Below are positions 10,317 through 19,251 of a stretch of DNA of 64,000 nt, in pieces; the stretch's first letter is position 1, and each line of letters opens with the position of its first letter. The translations under genes were made by a program, and so were the position numbers. The notes under the pieces are model-generated. The model had not been told where the DNA came from, ran no database searches, and saw only the letters and a list, made by a program, of their open reading frames with translations. This DNA is from Vanrija pseudolonga (Eukaryota > Basidiomycota > Tremellomycetes > Trichosporonales > Trichosporonaceae): the NCBI RefSeq assembly GCF_020906515.1, contig NC_085849.1, positions 1,488,001 through 1,552,000 on the forward strand. The letters run 5' to 3'.

Positions 10317-12253
10317 CTACTTGACGTGGTGGCCCTGGTCGTCGACAGCAGGGACCTCGGAGACGTCAAAGCCCTTCTCGTTCGCCTCGGCCACCTCGTT
10401 GTCCTGGGGGAGGGCGGGCGGGTAGCGGCGCGAGAGGATGACAATGCCGCCGGCGATTCCGACCGCGACGGCACCAGTGACGAGGGTGGCGATCTGACCG
10501 TTGCGGAACTTGGGCGCCTGCGACACGGGCCAGACGGTGATGGCGTACCAGAGGTTCCAGAGGTTGGAGAAGAGGTTCATCGAGAAGAGCGTCATCGAAC
10601 GCAGCATGTCGTCGTCGCGGGTCATCGAGTTGGCCCAGGCAAAGTTGCTTGCCTGGCCTGCGTAACCGATACCACTGACAGTGTACGCGAAGAAGTGGCC
10701 GCCGATGCCAATGTTCCAGACGAGCAGCATGATCGAAGAGATGAAGACCGAGGCGTACATGATGACGTTGGCGATGAAACGATGGCCGGTGGCGTCGCAG
10801 TAAACCGTCATCGCGTAGGTGGCGACAATACTGAACTGTTAGCTCATGCAACCGTATCAAGACTGACGCTACAGCGGTCTGAAGCGTAGACAGGTAGTTG
10901 ACCTGGGACGCAGTCCACTTGGGGGTGCCATCGGCGTTCTTGACCGTCTTGAGCCACAGGAGCATTTCGGCGTAAATGCCCGTCTTGTCTGTCAGCCCAG
11001 CCGATTCCCTCATCATCTTACCTTCTCGAACGACGTGGCCGACACCATGAACAGGGAGCTAAACATATACCACCGCCAGTTAGCCACCATCTTCCAGGCC
11101 GAGGAGCGGAAAGTGTTCCAAGTGATCTTGTGGTGCTCGGTGTACGGGAGACGGCGGAGGCAGAGGTCACGCTCCTCGTTGCTCAGCCAGAAGGCCTTGG
11201 TGTTGTGCGGCGTGTCGGGGAACATGGCCCAGCCGTAGGCGGCGATGGGGACTGGGAGATGGTCAGCTCAGCGTTCGCTCGTCGCCACCAGGCAGCACGT
11301 GCGGCGGGCAGCCCAGTGCCAGATTAAACTAACTCGTCATCTGCGAGATGGTCAGCTCTGCAAACGCCCGTTGAAGGTGCACGAACCGCAAAGTTGATAA
11401 TGAACATCCACTGCCAGCCCTCCTTGCCGTGGTGGCCGTCGAGAGTCGACCTGATGGCTCCCTGCATGATGCCCGAGAAGAAGGTGCCGAACTGGGCCGA
11501 GGATGTGAAGACTGCGGTGCGCTTTCCCGAGTTCAGAGTCCTTGTACCAGCATCCAAGGATGTAGTGCGTTCCCGAGAAGGTGCTAGCCTCGAACAGGGC
11601 CTGGACGAAGCGGATGGCGAAGACCTGGTGGACGTTCTTGACGAAGGCGAGGCCGAGGGTGCAGAGTCCCCAGCAGAAAACGCAGAAGGGGAACCAGAAG
11701 CGGGGCGTGATACGGCCCGAGGCAAGAATGATACTTGAAGGGATCTGGCCCACGACATATCCGGCAGTGAAACACGAGCCTGGTTGAGTTAGCAGACCGA
11801 AAGGCATGAAGGAAGGAAGGGATCGTCCCGAAATCGCCACATCGGTCAAATCCGATCGTGCCACATGGCTCGATCGCCGCTCCTCAACCCTCACTCTATC
11901 AAATCGCTCGTATCAAATCGACTCACCAGCAAGCGTAAGGTCATTGCCCTTGAAGCCCACGGCCTCCTTCATGCCTGTGACATACGCCTGGGGCAAGTTA
12001 GTCCGGTTCCGCTCAGCTCGTCCGGCTCGCTCCCACTCACATTGTTGAGGTTGGCACGGTCGACATAGTTGACTGGGAGGCCGTGTCAGCGCCAAGTGTC
12101 TGCTTCAACTCTCCCTCGACACTCGCTCCAGTAACTCAAGCACACATATGACAGAATGATAGCGTCGAGCTTGACGAGCAGCTTGCGCTCCTTGGGGTCT
12201 GCGGGCGGCTTGCCCCAGAAGAGTGTCTCGATCTTGTCGCGTGTTGCGCCCAT
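10317..12253 (-). CDS. MFS permease, anion:cation symporter (Dal5/Fen2/Liz1-like), with a one-base frameshift
   Basis: Plasma-membrane proton-coupled carrier of the ACS family, whose members take up allantoate, pantothenate, biotin or related organic anions. Exons on the minus strand: 12253-12136, 12072-12041, 11987-11927, 11779-11387, 11340-11334 (7 nt), 11251-11022, 10983-10873 and 10835-10317. Family marks are INYVDRANLNNAYVTGMKE in TM1, FVQALFEASTFSGTHYILGCW, and YGWAMFPDTP before the central loop. The summed length is 3n+1. The mismatch falls in an AAA run at + strand 11523-11525, where WYKDSELGK must change frame to continue RTAVFTSSAQFGTFFSG. Deleting one A would give 489 aa. This is either recent inactivation or a base-call error; the rest of the frame is intact, which favours recency. 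Substrate is unknown. Its 3' end faces the Zn2Cys6 regulator. Confidence 0.82.
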
Positions 12254-13689
12254 TGTGGAGTGTTGATGATGGAGCGATGGGGGAAGAGACATCCGGATCG
12301 CATCCTCCCTGCTTTATGACCTGCGCTCGGCCGAAACTATCCACTCACAGCGCTGCTGATAGCGGCTGTCGTGGGGTGACCCTAGGGCGAAGCGCAGGGC
12401 CCCAACTCGCGCAGAGGTCACAGGACATCAGCGCACAGATTTGGCGGTAACTGGCGGGTGGGCTGTGGCGTGTACCGGCTCTACCGATTTTGGCGCTAGC
12501 TGACTGGCTCGCGGCTATCTCTGCCAGTGCTCCTCGAGTAGCCCACACTCTGGCCAGCGTGCAGCTCTGCACCAAGGCAAGCATCCGTAATCTGTGTCGG
12601 CTAAAGAGCGGCCTGGGACACTCCCGAAAGCGAGGCGGCGTTCGTGCAGAGGTGGGGGATACCTGAGCTGACCTCCCTGCTTGGCCTGCGGCGTCGAGAG
12701 ATCCTCCAGGGAGAGATGGCTCCAAGAGGGAGGGATGACTGTTCACGTCAGGCTCAGGTCCGTAGCGGGGCCCGGAGTCTCGGTGTGGGGAGTATCAAAC
12801 CCGGCCGTCGCCGCTCACGGGGCGGCGCGCTGTGCGGATTCTCAGCGGCTAGAGGGCCTACGGGCGGAGGTGAAGAACACGCGCGCCAGTCGAAGGGAGC
12901 AGGAACACATTGAGGACAAACGAAAAGTCGGTGTCCCTGATGAATGCGGACCGATCCCCGGTCGTCGGCCCGGTCGGCGCTTCAGTCGGTCACTTCCCGA
13001 TCGGTCTGGGCCTTGGGACGCAAAGCCCTCTTCCACCAGTTTATCCAGCTCGACGGCGTTTGTGGAAGTCATTGCTATCGTGCAGACACGAGTGGGTGTG
13101 CTGGTATCTGGAGTGCTGTATCGCGCAGTCGGTGCTATCTGCAGATGTGGGTGATGAGAACGGTTTGTCAGTGTGGCAATCTTGCATGCTCCGACCGGAG
13201 GCGTCGCGGTCCAGAGGTCATCGAGTGCCCCACACACAAGTCACACATCTCTCCTCGACCGAGGCTGTCCCCCCACGCGCCTCGCCATTCGCCGTGCGCT
13301 GATATGCGAACGCTCGCCTCCTCGCCAATATGGATCTAGGCGAGGCCAATATCTGCCAGGGATGCATGGGGCGCTAAGTTGAGGCAGAGCTGCGGCGTCG
13401 CCGCTGTCAACAAACCCTCGGACGGTGGCCCACAGGGCAGGGTCCCGAGTGGATATAGCAGCTTGCCCACCCCTGCCCAGCGGGCGGTTCCTGCTTGGTA
13501 TACGGCGGGATGTGTCGCTGGGAGGCGCACAGCATGTACGAAGCGGCACGTCCGCCATGTCGCACGTTCAGTGTGCGGGACCGAGGTGCTGCCGATCCGG
13601 AGCTCTTACACGCGGACGGTTGCAAGCGGCACAACGACAACTGTGGTACATGTCCCAGTAGAGCCCTACAAACCAGTCTACATGCTAAT
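12254..13689. other. Intergenic region between permease start and amidase end
   Basis: About 1.4 kb. It contains the permease promoter, including an AGGTCACA word at 12415-12422 resembling the repeats before the GABA aminotransferase. It also holds a short doubtful open frame on the minus strand from about 13070 (MTSTNAVELDKLVEEGFASQ) ending in an Arg/Pro/Gly-rich stretch. I cannot assign a gene here. Confidence 0.5.
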
Positions 13690-15402
13690 TTACTTGTCGG
13701 CAAGCGCAGCGGCAATGACGCCGGTAAGCTTGATCGCCTTCTCCTCCTCGAGGCGCGCCGTGACGACCTGAAGGGACACGGGGGCACCGGCAATCTCCTG
13801 GGGGTCGTACCTCTCCCAAATCCTCTTCTCCATATCGCTGCGGTACTCGCCAATGCCGCCAGCAGGCTTGGCGTCGTTCGGGGTCGCGAACCCGACAGGG
13901 AACACGACAGACGATTGGTCGGTGATGTTCCACATAGAGGTGTACGAGACGTGCTCGAACGTGTGGTGAGGAGGCGCGGAGTAGGCGGTGACGGGAGCAA
14001 TGACACCGTCGAATGGCCGTCCAGTGCCGGTCAGGCTCTTGGAGGCCATCCAGTGGTCGAGAGCGCCCTTGGCGTAAGCCGTGCGCTCAGCCTGCAGCGA
14101 CCAGAGGTTGCCGACGAGCGGGGGCTCTGAGGCGAGCTTGTCGTGCGCCTCCTTGTAAGGGATAAGGCCCACAGGCCAGGGCTCACTTCCGTCCTTGATG
14201 AACCCGGCAATCTTCTGGCCGCCGTCGCCGACAAAGAAGCGCTCGAGCAAGCTCTGGGCCTTGAGCGCCTCGTAGGGCGACCAGACAATGACCTTGTGGC
14301 CGGCCTTCTCGAGGGCGGCCTTGGTCTCGAGCAGCGCACGGGTGACGGGAGGCGTGGGGCGGACAATGCCATTGTCGAGGATCAGACCGAACGCGAGCTG
14401 CTGGGGAAGCTCGACCTCACGCCAAGGGATGGGGAGCATGTTCGGATCCCTCTCCCAAGGCTTGGAGCCAACGACAGTCTTGGACCACAGCTCCACCGAC
14501 GAAAGATCAGAGGACATGGGGCCGTTGATCGACTTCACGGCCTCCTGGCCGGGCATGCCGGAGCGAGCGCCGTAGGTCGCGAAGCGGCCAAACGACGGCT
14601 TGAGGCCGTAGATACCGTTGAGGGCAGAGGGGATACGAATGGAGCCGCCAATGTCGGTACCAACGCCCAATGGCGAGCCTGTGTTGTCAGTTGGGGCCCA
14701 TGACTTGACAACCCACCCTTCAGCGCAAGGAGAGCACCCTCGCCGCCCGAGCTACCACCGGCCGATGTCTTGCGGTTGTAAGGGTTGGTGGTGTAGCCCC
14801 AGACGTTGTTGTACGACTCGGCGATCATCATGGCGGTGGGGACGTTGGTCTTGCAGAAGAGGACGGCGCCCGACTCGCGCATGATCTTGGTCATCTCGCT
14901 CTCGGCCTGCTGGGGCTCGTTGGCCCAGGCGACGAAGCCGACGGTGGTGTCAAGGCCCTTGACATTGAAGTTGTCCTTGAGCGACACGGGCAGACCGTGG
15001 AGAGGACCGATAGCCTTGCCAGTAGCAGCGTACTCGGCGTCAATCTTCTTGGCGGTCGCGAGGGCCTCGTCGAAGAAGATCTCAGTGAGACAGTTGGTCT
15101 GTGCGTCAGTTACTGCACAAAGCGTGACAACCCACCAGCTGCTGCGCAATGGCGGCGCGCTTCGAGAAAGCGAGGGTGACAGCCTCGGACGTGAGCTCCT
15201 TGGCGAGGATCTGCTTGACGAGGGTAGAGGCGTCCGTCTCGGTGATCTTGATCTCGGCGGGCGAGAGGATGCCAGAGGTACGGGGCACGTCGATAACGTT
15301 GATGACCGACTCCGGGACATCAACCTTCCACTCGTCGGGGATGAGGGCGTCGCGCTGGGCGCGCTTGTTGGCCGCGATGGTCTCCCAGGACTGAGTCGTC
15401 AT
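13690..15402 (-). CDS. Acetamidase-type amidase (amidase signature family)
   Basis: Hydrolyses a carboxamide to the acid and ammonia, normally in the cytosol for nitrogen acquisition. 545 aa in three exons: 15402-15136, 15098-14717 and 14678-13690; introns are 37-38 nt. The Ser-cisSer-Lys triad is complete: K130 in SLKDN, the cis-Ser in AGGSSGGEGALLALKG (S205/S206) and the nucleophile S229 in GTDIGGSIRIPS. Length and C-terminal PVSLQVV match fungal acetamidases (AmdS type) rather than fatty-acid amide hydrolases, but the true substrate cannot be read off. A TATA-like TATAAA lies at 15465-15470 on the minus strand, 63 bases before the ATG. It is divergent from the GABA aminotransferase and shares its 1.2-kb upstream region. 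Confidence 0.9.
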
Positions 15403-15464
15403 TGTGTGCGTTGTAGGTGGGGGTTGGAATGGTGAGATGGAGTCCACTGAAGGGTGCCAGTGGG

Positions 15465-15470
15465 TTTATA
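15465..15470 (-). promoter_or_regulatory. TATA element of the amidase gene
   Basis: TATAAA on the minus strand, 63 bases upstream of the ATG. The same 60-75-base spacing recurs at other TATA-bearing genes in the window. Confidence 0.6.
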
Positions 15471-16050
15471 CCGGGGTGCCCCACCGATATTGGACCGGCC
15501 CGTCAGCCCGGCCGTGCGCGAGGACGTATATCTGTCGGCGATGGCCGTGGCGCATGCTGCTTTAGCCGCTCATACTCCGCCGCCTTGGGAGCCATTGAAC
15601 CGCCCGCTGCTGTTCTCCTGCAGCCTGACTGCGCAGAGAGCCCACCTTGGCTCTGCCAGTCCGTGCTCTTGGACGGTGCCGTCGGCCACTCAGGAGGTGC
15701 ACATTTAAGGAGGACGGCCTCTCTCTGGTGGTACCCTACCTCTCTCTCCTGCCTGCAGGTACAGAAACCGGCCAGCGCCAGGGTCGTTATCGTTCTCGGC
15801 CGTGTCCTGGGTGCTCTACTCGCTCAACGCCGTTACGTAGAAGGATGACATAAGTTTTCGTGACCATGCAGTTCTACTGATTGCCGGGGCTGTCTTACGA
15901 TACGGCGGCAATTGAAGGTGGGGAGCAGCCACGAGGCAGAGGGGTGCCACCACTCGCCAAACTGGCCACACTGAGCACCGCGGTGGTCAGACTATGTCCT
16001 CCGCAACAAAGCACTCCACCCAGATAGACCAGACGGACTTCCGCTCGCCA

Positions 16051-16130
16051 AAAAGGTCATATCAACCACCCAAAAGGTCACATAGAGCTGCAGAAAGGTC
16101 ACATAGTCAACAGTAAAAGGTCACATAGAG
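16051..16130 (+). repeat. Four AAGGTCA(C)AT repeats at 21-22-bp spacing
   Basis: The core GGTC starts at 16055, 16076, 16097 and 16119, each inside AAAGGTCAYAT; three copies extend to AAAGGTCACATAG. Spacings of 21, 21 and 22 bp are two helical turns, so all copies face the same side of the DNA. The spacer sequences differ, so selection on the core rather than recent duplication is plausible. The cluster sits about 455 bp before the aminotransferase ATG and 650 bp before the amidase ATG. Confidence 0.7.
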
Positions 16131-16513
16131 CCTCAGAGTCCAGGTCAAATGTCGGCTGATTGGCTCGCGTAAATTGGATTCTCGGGCCGAGGGGCGACTG
16201 CCGAGGCGCGGAGGGGCCGTCGTGACCAGCCAGTGCGCGTCCAGAATGGCTGCCTGGCTCGCTGTTTGGGCGCACTGGGCGGTAGGCAGCGCGGCTATCA
16301 TGCACTCCTGGCTGGTGGATGGGTCTGTGTAGCCAGCGCTACCATGGTAGGCGAGGCAGCGGCTGCGAGTGCGGGGCCACAACCACCCCACCAGTTCAGG
16401 CGTAACCTTTGCTCGCGTCGGGTGTCGCTTGGCTGGCAGCAATCCCATATTCCACCACGCAGCAACCCACCCAGCTGCTGCCAACAGTCGACGACATACC
16501 CCCGCTCCCCCGG

Positions 16514-16520
16514 TATATAT
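16514..16520 (+). promoter_or_regulatory. TATA element of the GABA aminotransferase gene
   Basis: TATATAT, 65-71 bases before the ATG at 16585, followed by a pyrimidine-rich leader. Confidence 0.65.
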
Positions 16521-16584
16521 TCCTCGTATCCCTTCTCACCCACCCCTTCTTCCTTCTGTACACACCACTCCTCCACCCCCCACC

Positions 16585-18347
16585 ATGCGCTCAGTTGCTC
16601 TGCCATCTCGCGTCGTCCGTGCCGCCCGCACCCACTCGCGCGCCTTCTCCTCGCGCTCCCTCATCCCCGACGAGCCCGTCAAGCCCCAGGTGCTCACCGC
16701 TGCCGTCCCCGGCCCCCAGAGCCTGGCCATTGTGAGTGTGAACCGGCGGGCGTGTGCGAGCCCGAGCGTGGAAGCAGTAGCGCCGCGCGGGCGATGCTGC
16801 TAGCGCTCGGGAGCTTTGCGGACAGTCGCCGAAAGGACAGCTGCGCCCACAGGACAGCTGCTAACGCTCTCCCCAGTCCAAGGAGATCGACCAGATCCAG
16901 GACGCCCGTACCCACGTTCTCGTTGCCGACTACGAGAAGTCGAGTGGAAACTACCTCGTCGACGCCGACAACAATGTCCTCCTCGACGTCTTTGGCCAGA
17001 TCTCGTCGATCGCCCTCGGCTACAACGTTCCCCAGCTGATCGAGCTCGCCAAGTCGGTGAGTCTTGCTGAAAAGAAGGTCACCCAGCCGCTAACGCTCCC
17101 ACAGAAGGAGTTCATCACTGCTGCCCTCAACCGCCCTGCCCTCGGCTCCTTCCCTCCAAAGGACTGGGCCAAGTGGCTCGAGGAGGGTCTCCTGACTGTC
17201 CGCCCCAAGGGCCTCGACCAGCTCGTCACCACCCTCTGTGGTTCGAGTGCCAACGGTGAGCTCGTCGTTATCGTCCTCGTGCTCGAGCTGACACCGCGCA
17301 GAGACCGCCTTCAAGGCTGCCTGCATGGCCTACCGTAACCGCGAGCGCGGCGGCGCTGCCTTCACCCAGGAGGAGCTCGACTCGTGCATGCTCAACCACG
17401 CCCCCGGCTCGCCCGAGCTCGTTGTCCTCTCGTTCAAGAGCGGTTTCCACGGCCGTCTCTTCGGCTCGCTCTCGGCTACCCGCTCCAAGGCCATTCACAA
17501 GATTGACGTTCCCGCTTTCGACTGGCCTGTGGCCCCCTTCCCCAACACCCAGTACCCTCTCGCTGAGAACGAGGCTGCCAACAAGGCCGAGGAGGCCCGC
17601 TGCCTCGCCGAGTACGAGGAGATCCTTGTCCAGCAGTAAGTCGATGACTCAACCTGAAGCATTGCTAACAAGCCCAGCAAGAAGACTCGCCCCGTCGCCG
17701 CGGTCATCATCGAGCCCATCCTCTCGGAGGGTGGTGACTGCCACGCCTCGCCCGAGTACTTCCGCCAGCTCCGTCTCATCGCCAAGAAGCACGACGCCTA
17801 CTTCATTGTCGACGAGGTGCAGACTGGTGTTGGTGCTACCGGTACCTTCTGGGCCCACGAGAAGTGGGGCCTCAAGGAGGGCGAGGAGCCCGACTTTGTC
17901 ACCTTCTCCAAGAAGATGCAGCAGGCCGGTATCTTCCACAAGCTCGACACGCGCCCCAACGCTCCCTACCGCAACTACAACACCTGGATGGGTGACCCGA
18001 TGCGCACTCTCCAGGCCCGTGAGCTCATCAAGGTCATCAGGGACAACAACCTTGTCGAGCACACCGCTGCCACCGGCAAGAAGCTTTCCGCCACTCTTGC
18101 CGACATCTTCTCGCGCAACCAGGGCGTCGTCTCGAACCACCGTGGCCAGAACGACGGTACTTTCCAGGCCTTCGACTTTGAGACCCCCGCCAAGCGTGAC
18201 GCCTTTGTTACCAAGATGCGCGCCAACGGTATCCAGGTCGGTGGCTGTGGTGACCGCTCCACCAGGTTGCGACCCACCCTCACCTTCGGCGATGCTCACC
18301 TCGCCATCCTCGCCGAGGGCATTGAGAAGACGCTCAAGCAGATCTAG
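16585..18347 (+). CDS. UGA1: 4-aminobutyrate (GABA) aminotransferase, mitochondrial type
   Basis: PLP enzyme that moves the amino group of GABA to 2-oxoglutarate, giving succinate semialdehyde and glutamate. 493 aa in five exons: 16585-16731, 16877-17056, 17105-17255, 17302-17635 and 17678-18347. The Arg/Ser-rich start (MRSVALPSRVVRAARTHSR) looks like a mitochondrial presequence. Family marks are SFKSGFHGRLFGSLS, the cofactor Asp in IVDEVQTGVG (D316) and the Schiff-base Lys in TFSKKMQQAG (K349/K350), which matches eukaryotic GABA-T rather than ornithine aminotransferase. GCGDRSTRLRPTL near the end is also family-typical. Codon use is strongly biased to C-ending codons, suggesting good expression. 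Divergent from the amidase; an amide could be hydrolysed and the resulting omega-amino acid transaminated. Confidence 0.93.
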
Positions 18348-18670
18348 ACGGGTGTGTTGAGGAGTGACAAAAGGTTTCCACTGGCATGATGTAGGCGAGG
18401 CGATATCGGTAGTGTGTGGCAAGGGACTGCCACGAGGTTCTAATGATGCTGTATGCAATGTACCGTACCAAGCAGGCCTGTGTTATCGCTCGGTGATTGT
18501 CCAGGGCAAGAAAGACGTGTCGTCGTCGTCGTCAGGCTAGATCCCCATCGCCTTGCCCATGCTCGTGTTTCATGTAGCTGTGCCGGCATTGATTGCCGAG
18601 TCTCGAGAGTCGGGCATGGGCGCGAGGTGGGGAGGCAGATTCCAGTGCCATCTAGGCTGTGCTCGCGTGC

Positions 18671-18710
18671 GCTGGCATGTCCTGGTATGCCCTGGCATGC
18701 GCTGGCAGAT
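18671..18710 (+). repeat. Four tandem 10-bp units around CTGGCATG
   Basis: Units GCTGGCATGT, CCTGGTATGC, CCTGGCATGC and GCTGGCAGAT follow each other without gaps. The 10-bp period keeps each copy on nearly the same helical face. Confidence 0.6.
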
Positions 18711-18985
18711 GGAAACTGCTCATGGGGGCAGAACATTAAGCATAGTGCCCATATCGGCCGGTGAAACGAGCCCGAGGTCGGCGGAGGCGGTCCGTCAAAG
18801 CGGCGATTAGCTTTTTTTGCTGCTTTTTCCTGCCGATCAGTCTGCGCAATTACGGCTGCGGGGTAGCTGCGGCACACGACGCGTCATCGTTCACCATGCA
18901 ATCTCGCAGCGACTTTGACGCGACTCGACGCAACAAGGTGCACTTGTTGCACCAAGGCAAAACACTGCGGCGGTGCATCCCGCTG

Positions 18986-19020
18986 CGCGTGCGTGTGAAC
19001 TGACTTGTCGCACGCACGCG
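18986..19020. repeat. 10-bp perfect inverted repeat upstream of the disordered protein
   Basis: CGCGTGCGTG (18986-18995) and CACGCACGCG (19011-19020) with a 15-base spacer could form a hairpin or a palindromic binding site. It lies about 230 bases before the ATG at 19252. Confidence 0.55.
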
Positions 19021-19169
19021 TAGCCAGGTGCCAGGTGGCGCCTGCGCACGTCGGTCCCCGAGCCGCTTTGCCCGCAGCCGAGGTGGCGGCTCGACCTCGC
19101 CGACCTCCTGGCTTGTGTTTTTGCTCGGGGTCTGTCGTTTATCTCTCCATGGCCGAGCTGTCGCAAGAG

Positions 19170-19176
19170 ATAAAAG
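19170..19176 (+). promoter_or_regulatory. TATA-like element of the disordered protein gene
   Basis: ATAAAAG, 76 bases before the ATG; spacing agrees with other TATA genes here. Confidence 0.5.
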
Positions 19177-19251
19177 GCGGGCTGTTGGGACACTAACGAA
19201 GCATCAACTCACCCCCCTTCCTCCCCTCACTCTCACACACACACAAACACA

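Larger units (their letters stand above)
15403..16584. other. Shared divergent promoter region, amidase / GABA aminotransferase
   Basis: About 1.2 kb between two divergent starts. It carries TATA elements close to each gene and a cluster of four phased repeats at 16051-16130, annotated separately. No convincing ORF is present. Confidence 0.65.
18348..19251. other. Intergenic region before the disordered protein gene
   Basis: About 900 bases. It contains a run of four 10-bp units at 18671-18710 and a 10-bp perfect inverted repeat at 18986-19020, both listed separately, plus an ATAAAAG element at 19170-19176. Confidence 0.6.
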
